From NCBI GenBank assembly GCA_018366195.1, contig JAGZIN010000008.1:31306-95305 (forward strand): a stretch of 64,000 nt of DNA. Reading direction: 5' to 3'. Both the position numbers and the translations under genes were made by a program. Shown piece by piece: positions 48,509 through 56,784 of this stretch; the first letter of the stretch is position 1; every line of letters starts with the position of its first letter. The notes under the pieces were generated by a model that was given only the letters and a program-made list of their open reading frames with translations, had not been told where the DNA came from and did no database searches. Source of the DNA: Butyricicoccus pullicaecorum. GTDB lineage: Bacteria; Bacillota; Clostridia; Oscillospirales; Butyricicoccaceae.

Positions 48509-49903
48509 GTGGTATTTAGCAGCTTAACATTTCTGTTTGCCTATTTGCCCATCACGCTGCTCGTTTATTTTGCAGCACCGCTCAAGTGGAGAAACCTTGT
48601 GCTGCTCCTCGTCAGCTTGTTTTTCTATGGCTGGGGAGAGCCTGTTTACATCAGCATTATGGTTTTGTCGATTCTCATTGATTATGTGCATGGATTGCTG
48701 GTGGAGCGATACCGCGCCGATGACCGAAAAGCACGCTGGTTTGTGGGGCAGTCGGTGGTGTTCAATCTTTTGCTGCTGGGCTTTTTTAAGTATTGGGATT
48801 TTCTTGCCGTCAATCTGTCGCTGATTCCGGGCATTTCTCTGCCGGAACTGCATATCCCCTTGCCGATTGGCATTTCCTTTTTCACCTTCCAGACCATGAG
48901 CTACACCATTGATGTGTACCGAAAAGATGCACCGGCACAGCGCAGTCTGCTGACCTTTGGCACGTTTGTGACCATGTTCCCCCAGCTGATTGCAGGTCCC
49001 ATCGTCAAATATAAAACGGTCGCGCAGGAACTGGACTGCCGCAGCCATACGATGGAGGACTTTGCGCTGGGGGTACGCCGGTTTGTGGTGGGGCTTGCCA
49101 AAAAGGTGCTCCTTGCCAATGGCATTGGACAGCTATGGGAGCAGGCGCTTGCCGCACAAGGTATGGGCAGTATGACGATGCTCGGCGGCTGGCTGGGACT
49201 GGCAGCATTTGGATTTCAGATTTACTTTGACTTTTCCGGTTATTCGGATATGGCAATTGGATTGGGACAGATTTTTGGCTTTCGATTTGATGAAAACTTT
49301 GATTATCCCTATCAGTCGCGTTCGGTTTCTGAGTTTTGGCGGCGTTGGCACATGTCACTCACCTCATGGTTTCGGGAATATGTCTATATCCCGCTGGGCG
49401 GCAATCGGGGCGGCACGGGAAAAACCCTGCGCAATATTCTGATTGTGTGGTTTTGCACCGGATTTTGGCATGGTGCAAGCTGGAATTTTGTGCTGTGGGG
49501 GCTGTATTTTGCGGGACTGCTGATTTTGGAAAAATATGCTTTGCGCGGGATTTTGGACGCTCTGCCCAGATGGGCGCAGCATGGGTACACCCTGTTTGCG
49601 GTGCTGATTGGCTGGGGGATTTTTGCGATTGAGGATATTCGCTTGTGTGGGCAGTATTTGGCGGTCTGTTTTGGGGCGGGTACGCTTTGGAGCGCGTCCG
49701 ATGGCTATACCCTGCGCAGCTATGGCGTGATGCTGGGGATTCTCGTCCTCGCTGCAACAACACTGGGAAAAACGCTGTGGGTTCAGCTGCCCAAGCGTGT
49801 GCAGCAGATTGCATCACCGTTGCTGGTGCTTGCCGGACTGCTTTTGTGCACGGCATATCTTGTGGACAGCAGCTACAATCCGTTTTTATATTTTCGGTTC
49901 TAA
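48509..49903 (+). CDS. MBOAT-family O-acyltransferase (AlgI-like)
   Basis: A 464-residue membrane acyltransferase with about eleven helices that moves acetyl groups across the membrane for attachment to extracellular polymers. Motifs: LLGFFKYWDFL, LPIGISFFTFQTMSY, QLIAGPIV, YFDFSGYSDMAIGLG and the catalytic His in GFWHGASWNF. The start is GTG 48509 with GGGGGG about seven bases upstream. The DHHW protein gene follows 15 bases after its stop, giving the classical two-gene O-acetylation cassette (AlgI plus a secreted partner). The target could be a cell-wall polymer or teichoic acid-like glycan; not known. Confidence 0.93.
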   Translation: MVFSSLTFLFAYLPITLLVYFAAPLKWRNLVLLLVSLFFYGWGEPVYISIMVLSILIDYVHGLLVERYRADDRKARWFVGQSVVFNLLLLGFFKYWDFLAVNLSLIPGISLPELHIPLPIGISFFTFQTMSYTIDVYRKDAPAQRSLLTFGTFVTMFPQLIAGPIVKYKTVAQELDCRSHTMEDFALGVRRFVVGLAKKVLLANGIGQLWEQALAAQGMGSMTMLGGWLGLAAFGFQIYFDFSGYSDMAIGLGQIFGFRFDENFDYPYQSRSVSEFWRRWHMSLTSWFREYVYIPLGGNRGGTGKTLRNILIVWFCTGFWHGASWNFVLWGLYFAGLLILEKYALRGILDALPRWAQHGYTLFAVLIGWGIFAIEDIRLCGQYLAVCFGAGTLWSASDGYTLRSYGVMLGILVLAATTLGKTLWVQLPKRVQQIASPLLVLAGLLLCTAYLVDSSYNPFLYFRF

Positions 49904-49918
49904 AAGAGGGTGTTTCAG

Positions 49919-51028
49919 GTGAAAAAATCAGAAAGCCGGATTCTGACTGTTTTATTTTGCATATTTTTAGGCGGGATTTTGGTTTGGCATGTGGCTTTGC
50001 CCGATGCAGAGCGCTCTGCGGTGGAAAACCGTACCTTGGCACAGTTTCCGGAATTTTCGTGGAGCGGGCTGATGGACGGCAGCTATGCGCAAAAGGTGGA
50101 GAACTATTTTGCAGACCAGTTTCCTCTGCGAGATGCGTGGACGGGCATGAAAGCGCGTGCCGAGCAGGCAGTCGGAAAACAGGAATTTCATGAAATCTAT
50201 CTGTGCGGAGACCGGCTGATTGCGGCAGTTGCGCCGCCGGACGAAGCGCTGTTGCAGCGCAATCTGTCCAGCCTGACACAGCTTGCAGAGCATGTGCCCG
50301 TCATCGTGGGACTGATTCCTTCTGCGGCAGATATTTGGCAGGAAAAGCTGCCAGCGGGTGCGCCCAGCTGGAATCAGACCGATTTGCTGGAGCAGGTTCG
50401 GCAAACCGGTCTGAAGCAGATTGATTTTCGTACCGCATTGCAGCGGCATCGGGAGGAGCCAGTGTTTTATCGTACCGACCACCATTGGACGAGCTTGGGG
50501 GCATATTATGGGTATACGGCGGTCATGCACACGCTGGGCAAGCAGCCGTTTGCCAAGACGCAATTCCAACCCGAGACCGTCAGCACGCGCTTTCAGGGAA
50601 CCTTGTATTCACAGTCTGGTGTGCATTGGCTGCCCCCTGATACCATTGAGTTTTGGGTGCCGGAAACCGGTCTGCAAGTCACCTCATGGCGGGCAGGCAA
50701 GCCGGAGCCGTCGCAGCTGTATGACCGTGCCTATTTGGATAAAAAGGATCAGTATGCTGCGTTTTTGGGCGGAAATCAGCCGCTTTGTGTGATTGAAAAT
50801 AAAAATGCAGCAGAAAAAGAAAAGCTTTTGCTGGTGCGGGATTCCTATTCCGATGCGCTTGCGCCCTTTTTGGCACAGCATTATGAGGAGGTGCATCTTG
50901 TAGATTTGCGCTATTACCGTGGTTCGGTCAAGGAATATGTCAACACACAGGGGATTGATACAGTACTGGTTCTTTACAGTATTCCGAATTTCATCACCGA
51001 CCAAAATCTGGTGCTGGTCAAAAGATGA
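49919..51028 (+). CDS. DHHW-family (AlgX/AlgJ-like) extracytoplasmic esterase partner
   Basis: A 369-residue protein anchored by an N-terminal TM/signal helix (about 7-27) with an outward SGNH-like domain. It carries the family motif YRTDHHWTSLGAYYGY (about 182-197) and the Ser motif LLVRDSYSDALAPF (about 300-313), the nucleophile/His-Asp set of DHHW proteins. It receives acetyl groups from the MBOAT partner and modifies the polymer outside the cell. GTG 49919 is favoured because AGAGGG lies about nine bases upstream. The two genes overlap functionally as an operon and end in a hairpin at 51068. Confidence 0.88.
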   Translation: MKKSESRILTVLFCIFLGGILVWHVALPDAERSAVENRTLAQFPEFSWSGLMDGSYAQKVENYFADQFPLRDAWTGMKARAEQAVGKQEFHEIYLCGDRLIAAVAPPDEALLQRNLSSLTQLAEHVPVIVGLIPSAADIWQEKLPAGAPSWNQTDLLEQVRQTGLKQIDFRTALQRHREEPVFYRTDHHWTSLGAYYGYTAVMHTLGKQPFAKTQFQPETVSTRFQGTLYSQSGVHWLPPDTIEFWVPETGLQVTSWRAGKPEPSQLYDRAYLDKKDQYAAFLGGNQPLCVIENKNAAEKEKLLLVRDSYSDALAPFLAQHYEEVHLVDLRYYRGSVKEYVNTQGIDTVLVLYSIPNFITDQNLVLVKR

Positions 51029-51067
51029 CGAATTGACGCTGGACGGTCGAAACCGTATTTTGTGCAC

Positions 51068-51118
51068 GCGGCGCACACAAAATTTCACAAAAAGGTGTGC
51101 CATGTGCGCCGCTTTTTG
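51068..51118 (+). terminator. Terminator after the DHHW gene
   Basis: GCGGCGCACA pairs with TGTGCGCCGC around a 25-base loop and is followed by TTTTTG. Confidence 0.8.
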
Positions 51119-51123
51119 CACAG

Positions 51124-51167
51124 CAAAATGCCCGAAATCGCGTATTGATGCGCGGTTTCGGGCATTG
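51124..51167 (-). terminator. Terminator after spoVAE
   Basis: ATGCCCGAAACCGCG (minus strand) pairs with CGCGATTTCGGGCAT around an 8-base loop, then TTTTGC. Confidence 0.75.
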
Positions 51168-51204
51168 TTCGTCCAGAGTGCTTGACACGGTGGACACAGG
51201 TCTG

Positions 51205-51564
51205 CTATTTTGACTTGTCGGCAGGCTTGCAGATAAGGGCAAACAGACAGCCGAATACAATAGCGGCAGCGATGCCGCCTGCGGCGCCGGTGACTCCGCC
51301 TGTAAAAGCACCGAGCAGACCGTGCTCGGCAACGCCGGTTGCGGCACCGTTGGCAAGGGCATAGCCAAAGCCCAGCAAAGGAATGGTTGCACCTGCGCCG
51401 CCCCACTCGACAAGCGGCTGATAGATGCCAAGTCCGGTGAGTACAACGCCAAGAACCACGTAGCCGGCTAGGATACGGGCGGGAGTCAGCTTGGTCTTAT
51501 CAATTAAAATTTGGGACAGCGCACAAATGGCGCCACCCAGCAAAAATGCGTGCAGATATTGCAT
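51205..51564 (-). CDS. spoVAE: Stage V sporulation protein AE
   Basis: SpoVAE is a small integral inner-spore-membrane protein needed for dipicolinic acid uptake in sporulation and release in germination. The 119-residue protein has four hydrophobic helices, matching SpoVAE length and the blocks GGAICALSQILIDKTKLTPARI and FGYALANGAATGVAEHG (the second is diagnostic). It begins four bases after the spoVAD stop and both share the sigma-G promoter at 52598-52627. It is the last gene of a spoVAD-spoVAE unit; spoVAC is not adjacent. Confidence 0.95.
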   Translation of the reverse strand: MQYLHAFLLGGAICALSQILIDKTKLTPARILAGYVVLGVVLTGLGIYQPLVEWGGAGATIPLLGFGYALANGAATGVAEHGLLGAFTGGVTGAAGGIAAAIVFGCLFALICKPADKSK

Positions 51565-51568
51565 GGAA

Positions 51569-52576
51569 TCATACTCCTTCTAAAATGACAGCGTGACAGA
51601 TGCCTGCAATGCCCTGTCCTTGCTGGACGGAAGTCGGGCTCATGAGTGCGCCTGTGGCGGCGAAAATGACACGCTTTAACATACCCTTGTCCATGCGGCG
51701 TAAAATATCGCCGCAGAGCACGGCGGCAGAGCAGCCGCAGCCCGAACCGCCGGAATGGATATCCTGCGCCATGCTGTAAAGCAGAACGCCGCAGTCGTCA
51801 TACTGTGCGCCAAGGTCGATTTGGTCGCGGGCGAAAAGCTCCTGAAGCAGCTTGCTTCCAACGCGGGCAAGGTCGCCGGTCAGGATTCGGTCATAGTCCG
51901 AGGGACTGGTTCCGGTATCCGCAAAGAGATGCGAGAGCGTGTCATAGGCGGCGGGAGCCATGGCAGCGCCCATGTTGTTGGCATCGGTCACGTCCAAATC
52001 GACCATCTGCCCGAAGGTAACATGAGATACCCGAATGTGTGCGGGCTGATTGGTGAGCACGACGGCACCGGCAGCAGTCGCTGTCCACTGGGCGGTTGGG
52101 GTGCGCTGTCCGCCGTATGCGAGCGGAAAGCGGTATTGGCGCTCGGCTGCACAGAAATGAGAGGAGGCTGCTGCGCATAGAGTGCGTGCAGCGCCGCCGT
52201 CCACAAGACAGGAACCGACGGCGAGTCCCTCAGCCATGGTCGAGCATGCACCATACAGCCCGATAAAGGGTATGTTCGAGGTGACAGACGCCATCGAGGA
52301 GCCGATACACTGATTGAGTAAATCGCCAGCGAGCAGAAAATCGAGGTCGGAAAGCTGCAAATTTGCCTTGGTCACTGCGGTGTCAATGGCGGTGCGCTGC
52401 ATGCGTGCCTCAGCAAGCTCCCACGTCTTTTCTCCGAAATGCGCATCGTCTGAAACAAGGTCGAAGGAGCCTTGTAAAGGACCTTCCCCTTCCTTTTGTC
52501 CCACGACGGCGGCGTGTGAAGTCAGATAAACAGGGCAATCGAGCGCGATGGTGCGCTGTCCCAGTCGTTTTGCCAT
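51569..52576 (-). CDS. spoVAD: Stage V sporulation protein AD
   Basis: SpoVAD is a soluble thiolase-like protein at the inner spore membrane that binds dipicolinic acid. The 335-residue protein begins MAKRLGQRTIALDCPVYLTS and keeps thiolase-fold landmarks: GLYGACSTMAEGLAVG (active-site-like Cys), SSHFCAAERQYRFP and GGSGCGCSAAVL. Family length is 335-340. AGGAGG lies nine bases before the ATG. The promoter is a near-perfect sigma-G site, confirming forespore expression. SpoVAC, normally the first gene of the trio, is absent from the 504 bases upstream. Confidence 0.96.
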   Translation of the reverse strand: MAKRLGQRTIALDCPVYLTSHAAVVGQKEGEGPLQGSFDLVSDDAHFGEKTWELAEARMQRTAIDTAVTKANLQLSDLDFLLAGDLLNQCIGSSMASVTSNIPFIGLYGACSTMAEGLAVGSCLVDGGAARTLCAAASSHFCAAERQYRFPLAYGGQRTPTAQWTATAAGAVVLTNQPAHIRVSHVTFGQMVDLDVTDANNMGAAMAPAAYDTLSHLFADTGTSPSDYDRILTGDLARVGSKLLQELFARDQIDLGAQYDDCGVLLYSMAQDIHSGGSGCGCSAAVLCGDILRRMDKGMLKRVIFAATGALMSPTSVQQGQGIAGICHAVILEGV

Positions 52577-52597
52577 AAAAAATCCCCTCCTGTGTGG

Positions 52598-52627
52598 TAG
52601 TATGCGGCATAAAACAGAAAACTATAC
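52598..52627 (-). promoter_or_regulatory. Sigma-G-type promoter of spoVAD-spoVAE
   Basis: On the minus strand GTATA (52627-52623), 18 bases and CATACTA (52604-52598) match the sigma-G consensus fully. The start codon is 22 bases past the -10. Confidence 0.78.
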
Positions 52628-52891
52628 CAAACAAAAAAGATGCCCCCAAGCATGGGAAAAGCGGTGCCGCTGCATCGGAGCAGAAGGGCTGGCAGCGGGC
52701 AGCCGGATTGATATGCAGAGGACAGATGGCGGAACAAAAAATGACTGAAACAGCAAAGAAAAAGAAGGGAACTTACCCAAAGTGGTAAAAAATATGCACT
52801 TGGAAATAAAAATTTTAGTGATAAAATTGGATATTTTCACGAGAAAAACACAGAAAAATACATAATTTATTCATAACTTTTGTTGAAACTA

Positions 52892-52958
52892 TACAAATAA
52901 AAAATGCAAATGAACGGATAAAAAGTGCAAATTATTTAATTGCAAGTTCTGGTACAAT
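52892..52958 (+). promoter_or_regulatory. Regulatory region of the GalNAc-type PTS operon
   Basis: A -10-like TACAAT (52953-52958) lacks a good -35. Upstream, direct repeats TGCAAAT occur at 52905-52911 and 52926-52932, 21 bases apart, with related TACAAAT at 52892-52898 and TGCAAGT at 52941-52947. This is the layout of AraC-type activator half-sites. The 504-base gap between spoVAD and the PTS gene otherwise holds the sigma-G promoter and AT-rich sequence, and I see no other gene. Confidence 0.45.
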
Positions 52959-53080
52959 AAAACACGTAGTTCAAAGTGTTTTCTGGAATGCTTCCCATAC
53001 AGAAACACGGCTCAACTGACAAGGAGAGAGGAGAAAGGAAGCGCGTATCACAAAAGTCTGCATAGAAAGGGGAAAATAAC

Positions 53081-53557
53081 ATGCCAGACATTGTACTAAC
53101 AAGAATTGACAATCGTTTGATTCATGGGCAGGTCGCAACACAATGGTGCGGCGTCGTGGGTGCAAACCTTCTGCTGGTGGCAAACGATTCTGTCGCGGGT
53201 GATGAATTCCGTCAGGGACTGATGAACATGGCCGCTCCGGCTTATGCGCAGACCCGGTTTTTCACCATTGAAAAAACCATCAACATCATTCACAAGGCTT
53301 CGGCAAATCAGCACATCGCAATCATTTGCGAGAATCCACAGGACGTTTTGAAGCTCGTGGAGGGCGGCGTACCGATTAAGAAGCTCAACATCGGCAACAT
53401 GCACATGGCAGAGGGGAAGCGCCAGGTTGCAACTTCTGTTGCGGTTGATGATGATGATGTGGCAGCCTTTAAGAAGCTGCAGGAGCTGGGCGTGGAGCTG
53501 GAAATCAAGCGTGTTCCGGACACACCGGCAGAAAATATTGATAAGCTGTTCAAATAA
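53081..53557 (+). CDS. agaV: PTS EIIB component, mannose/N-acetylgalactosamine family
   Basis: A 158-residue soluble EIIB of the mannose-sorbose family. The phosphoryl-accepting His is H15 in RIDNRLIHGQVATQW. The later block GGVPIKKLNIGNMH is typical of the Aga/Sor subgroup. It takes phosphate from EIIA (at 56270) and passes it to sugar entering through EIIC/EIID. It is the first gene of the operon EIIB-EIIC-EIID, with AAAGGGG ten bases before the ATG and AT-rich control sequences upstream. The gene symbol follows the local aga context. Confidence 0.92.
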   Translation: MPDIVLTRIDNRLIHGQVATQWCGVVGANLLLVANDSVAGDEFRQGLMNMAAPAYAQTRFFTIEKTINIIHKASANQHIAIICENPQDVLKLVEGGVPIKKLNIGNMHMAEGKRQVATSVAVDDDDVAAFKKLQELGVELEIKRVPDTPAENIDKLFK

Positions 53558-53615
53558 TATCCCAATCACGAACATGGGAATGTGTTTTATGTGAATTATC
53601 TGGAAAGGAGCAGAA

Positions 53616-54452
53616 ATGGGAGAGATTACAATCATCCAGGCGATTTTGGTCTTTGTTGTTGCCTTTATCATGGGTATCGACCAGTTTAGCTTCCTGGAGT
53701 CCCTGTACCAGCCAATCGTAACTTGTCCGCTCATCGGTGCTATCCTTGGCAACTTTGAACTGGGTATTGTTGTTGGCGGTGCATATCAGTTGATTCAAAT
53801 CGGCAGTATGCCAATCGGTGGTGCACAGCCTCCGAACGCAATCCTCGGCGGCATCATGGCAACCGTATTTGCCGTGTCGCTGAACATGGAGCCGACCGCA
53901 GACGGTGTCGGCGCGGCAATGGGTCTTGCCATTCCGTTCGCAGTATTTGGTCAGTATGCCGTTACCCTGACTTTCACAATCATGTCCGGTATGATGGCAA
54001 AGGCTGACCAGTGTGCAGAAAATGCAGATGTGAAGGGTATCCGCAACATCAACTTCACGGAAATGGCAATTCTGGGCACGCTGTTTGGTCTGCTTGCAGT
54101 TGCAGGTCTGTACGGCGGCACCCTGCTCGGCGATACCCTCAAGAACCTGTCTTACAGCTGGTCTTGGGTCATGGCTGGTCTGGACGCAGCTGGCGGCGCA
54201 ATGAAGTTCGTTGGCTTCGCAATCCTCATGAAGGTTATGATGTCCAAGGAGATGTGGGGCTTCCTGTTCGCAGGCTTCGCTATGGCTCTTTTGTGTGCTG
54301 CAAATCCGACCACAGCCGGCGCAACCTTGCTTCTGTGTGCATTCGTTGGCGTTGCCATTGCAATCTATGACTTTACAATCCATACGAAGATTAAGGCAAA
54401 TGCTGGTGCAAGCATGAGCGGCAATATGGGAGGCGACGAAGATGGCATATAA
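53616..54452 (+). CDS. agaW: PTS EIIC component, mannose/N-acetylgalactosamine family
   Basis: A 278-residue membrane channel subunit with about eight helices. AgaW/AgaC-type blocks include GAQPPNAILGGIMATVFAVS, MAKADQCAENADVKGIRNIN and AFVGVAIAIYDF. With EIID it forms the sugar pathway. The ribosome site AAAGGAG precedes the ATG at 53616. It overlaps the EIID start by 11 bases, so translation is coupled. Substrate in the operon context is likely N-acetylgalactosamine or galactosamine, inferred from agaS and nagA-like neighbours. Confidence 0.92.
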   Translation: MGEITIIQAILVFVVAFIMGIDQFSFLESLYQPIVTCPLIGAILGNFELGIVVGGAYQLIQIGSMPIGGAQPPNAILGGIMATVFAVSLNMEPTADGVGAAMGLAIPFAVFGQYAVTLTFTIMSGMMAKADQCAENADVKGIRNINFTEMAILGTLFGLLAVAGLYGGTLLGDTLKNLSYSWSWVMAGLDAAGGAMKFVGFAILMKVMMSKEMWGFLFAGFAMALLCAANPTTAGATLLLCAFVGVAIAIYDFTIHTKIKANAGASMSGNMGGDEDGI

Positions 54453-55443
54453 TATTCCTGACAAGTACCAAGATCTGACTCCGGCGAAACAGCTGGATAA
54501 AAAGACCTTGAACAAGATGGTTTGGATGTCCTGCTTCCTTCAGGCTTCGTTCAACTATGAAAGAATGCAGGCGTGCGGCTGGCTCTGGTCGATGCTGCCG
54601 GGCTTGCAGAAAATCCACACCAACAAGGAAGACCTCAAGGCTTCCATGGCACATAACCTCGACTTCCTGAACACCCACCCGTTCCTTGTAACATTTGTTA
54701 TGGGTATCGTGCTCTCCTTGGAGCAGAACAAGGTGGATACACAGACCATTCGTTCTGTACGTATTTCCGCTGCCGGACCTCTGGGCGGCATCGGTGACGC
54801 ACTGTTCTGGCTGACCCTCGTTCCGATTACCGCAGGTCTGACTGCGAACATCGCGATGGAAGGCAATATTCTCGGTGCGGTTCTATTCTTATTGATTTTC
54901 AACGTATGTCAGTTTGCAATTCGCTGGTGGCTGATGCACTGGTCTTACGGACTGGGCACAAAGGCAGTGACCATGCTGACTTCCAATGCAAAGGAATTCA
55001 CCCGTGCAGCAAGCATCTTGGGCGTATTCGTTGTTGGCGGTCTGATTGCAAACTACGGCGGCACGACCCTCCGTATTATTGTTGGCGATCCGGCAATCAA
55101 TATTCAGGGTCTGCTTGATGGCATTCTGCCAAAGCTGCTCCCGCTTCTCATTACACTCGGCATCTATACCCTCATTAAGAAGGGCTGGACACCGGTCAAG
55201 TGCATTCTCCTTATCCTGATTGTTGGTATCGGCGGTTGTGCATTTGGTATCTGGAGCGGCGACTCCAAGGCAATGGACGCAGAGGGCAACAGCATTCCTG
55301 GCGGCTACAACCCACTCGTTGAGTGGTATGCATATCCGGCACCGGCTGCACCGGAAAAAACCGGTCAGCAGGCATGGGACGCGCTGGGCGGTGTTGTAAC
55401 AGACCTTCAGGACGAAGGCATTACGGTAACCATGCCAGAATAA
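54442..55443 (+). CDS. agaE: PTS EIID component, mannose/N-acetylgalactosamine family
   Basis: A 333-residue EIID. The N-terminal half is cytosolic and carries FLQASFNYERMQACGW and AHNLDFLNTHPFL; the C-terminal half has membrane helices. ISAAGPLGGIGDALFW is diagnostic. GGAGG lies nine bases before the ATG, inside the EIIC gene. After its stop a hairpin at 55485-55525 separates it from the downstream genes, so later genes are expected at lower level or under separate control. Confidence 0.92.
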   Translation: MAYNIPDKYQDLTPAKQLDKKTLNKMVWMSCFLQASFNYERMQACGWLWSMLPGLQKIHTNKEDLKASMAHNLDFLNTHPFLVTFVMGIVLSLEQNKVDTQTIRSVRISAAGPLGGIGDALFWLTLVPITAGLTANIAMEGNILGAVLFLLIFNVCQFAIRWWLMHWSYGLGTKAVTMLTSNAKEFTRAASILGVFVVGGLIANYGGTTLRIIVGDPAINIQGLLDGILPKLLPLLITLGIYTLIKKGWTPVKCILLILIVGIGGCAFGIWSGDSKAMDAEGNSIPGGYNPLVEWYAYPAPAAPEKTGQQAWDALGGVVTDLQDEGITVTMPE

Positions 55444-55484
55444 TCGAAAGGTTTGCTGTGTGAAAGCATAGCAGAACGGTAAAA

Positions 55485-55529
55485 CGAGGGGGGGAATGAC
55501 AAATGGTGCATTTCCCCCCGTGTTTTAAC
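55485..55529 (+). terminator. Intra-operon hairpin (possible attenuator)
   Basis: A G-run followed by AATG (55488-55498) pairs with CATTTCCCCCC (55509-55519) around a 10-base loop, and TGTTTTAACC follows. The T-run is short, so partial termination is more likely than full. Confidence 0.5.
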
Positions 55530-55549
55530 CAGAGAAACTAGGTGTGTAT

Positions 55550-56221
55550 GTGAGCACAATAACCGCAGCTATTATTTTTCTTGCTTTTCTGGGATACTTT
55601 GCGTTTCAGCTGGCAAAAAATTTCCAGCTGAGAAATTTGAATGTAAGCCTGCAAAATAAGGACTATGAAACAACCGAGCAGTTGGGTCATCTGCCTATGG
55701 TGCGCAGACTGCTGGGAGACTATGTCTGCGATTTGTATCAGCTGCGTGCCTATGATTTGGCACACGATACAGAAAAAATGGAGCAGCAGCTGCACAAAAT
55801 GCTGCAAGCCACTTATAAAAATCCAGAGGACAAGAAAAGCTTTTTAATGGAATACTATCATATGTTCCTGCTCAAGGGGCAGAGAACGTATGCCGATTGG
55901 CTGCTTGCGGAAATTCAAACGCTGGAAAATCCGCAGGATACGAAATATCAGGAACAGGCGTATGAGGTGCTGCTGAATGGACGCAGCGACCTGATTGAAG
56001 AGATGATTGATGAAATCAACTCGAAAAAATACTATGGATTTTCGCTCGGTGTGATTCTGTTTGCGATTGCAAAGCAGTATGAATCTCGAAAAGATGCCAA
56101 AAACGCGGAAATTTATTATCAAAATGCCAAAGTGTGCTTTCACCCTTCTGCCGTTTACGTTCCCGTGATTGACAAGAATCTGGAGCGATTGGCAGCGGAG
56201 CTGGCGGCTGCACCTGCCTGA
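55550..56221 (+). CDS. Uncharacterised membrane-anchored helical protein in the PTS operon
   Basis: A 223-residue protein with an N-terminal TM helix (about 3-22) and a cytosolic part made of about eight amphipathic helices, reminiscent of TPR repeats (for example KYQEQAYEVLLNGRSDL and AEIYYQNAKVCFHPS). No enzymatic motif is visible. GTG 55550 is favoured with AGGTG upstream; an in-frame GTG at 55544 is an alternative. It lies between EIID and EIIA, so a role in assembly or localisation of the transporter or of an outside sugar hydrolase is a guess. I do not recognise a family. Confidence 0.75.
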   Translation: MSTITAAIIFLAFLGYFAFQLAKNFQLRNLNVSLQNKDYETTEQLGHLPMVRRLLGDYVCDLYQLRAYDLAHDTEKMEQQLHKMLQATYKNPEDKKSFLMEYYHMFLLKGQRTYADWLLAEIQTLENPQDTKYQEQAYEVLLNGRSDLIEEMIDEINSKKYYGFSLGVILFAIAKQYESRKDAKNAEIYYQNAKVCFHPSAVYVPVIDKNLERLAAELAAAPA

Positions 56222-56269
56222 GCCTTGTGCGGACAGGCAAATATAAAAAACAGATAGGAGACTAAAAAC

Positions 56270-56698
56270 ATGATCGGATTGGTTGTAACAGGACATGCAA
56301 ATTTTGCCTCTGGAATGACAAGCTCGGTGAATTTAATCGCTGGTGAGCAGGAGGCTTATCGCTATATAGATTTTCTTCCAACTTACAGTCTGGAAGATTT
56401 ATCCCGTGAGCTGACAAAGGCAATGGACGAGCTCAAGGACTGCGAAGGAATTTTGGTATTTGCAGACCTCATGGGCGGTACGCCGTTTAAGACAGCAGTA
56501 GAGGTTGGATTCCCGCGCGGCAATGTCAATGTTCTGGCTGGTACAAATCTGCCGATGCTGCTCGAAATCGTCATGTCGCGTAAGTTCATTGAGGATTTGG
56601 AGGATTTGACCCAGACTGCTCTGGAGGTTGGCGCCGAGGGCGTTGCACGCTATGCGTTCCAGAAGGTTGAGGACGTGGAGCCGGAAGACGGTATCTAA
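56270..56698 (+). CDS. agaF: PTS EIIA component, mannose/N-acetylgalactosamine family
   Basis: A 142-residue EIIA of the EIIA-Man fold. The phosphoacceptor is H9 in VVTGHANFASG; FADLMGGTPFKTAV (about 64-77) is the classic second motif. It transfers phosphate from HPr to the EIIB at 53081. TAGGAG lies nine bases before the ATG. The EIIA gene is separated from the other PTS genes by the uncharacterised gene, and precedes agaS. Confidence 0.93.
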   Translation: MIGLVVTGHANFASGMTSSVNLIAGEQEAYRYIDFLPTYSLEDLSRELTKAMDELKDCEGILVFADLMGGTPFKTAVEVGFPRGNVNVLAGTNLPMLLEIVMSRKFIEDLEDLTQTALEVGAEGVARYAFQKVEDVEPEDGI

Positions 56699-56784
56699 CA
56701 TTCACAGATTCGCGAAAAAGTCTTTGGAACGATGCGAGTTTTGATGAGGAAAGCAGATACACTGTGCTGAAAGGAGCAGAAACT

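Noticed and set aside
52726..52788. 20-codon open frame MAEQKMTETAKKKKGTYPKW
   Set aside because: Poor ribosome-site spacing and no promoter match; Lys-rich sequence alone is weak evidence.
52930..52958. Sigma-54 promoter for the mannose-family PTS operon
   Set aside because: No TGGCAC-N5-TTGCA -24/-12 element is present; the adjacent regulator is AraC type, not LevR.
52577..53080. spoVAC gene upstream of spoVAD
   Set aside because: No membrane-protein frame on the minus strand in this gap; it is AT-rich control DNA.
53550..54515. 321-codon open frame antisense to the EIIC gene
   Set aside because: Cys/His-rich shadow frame of a typical PTS operon.
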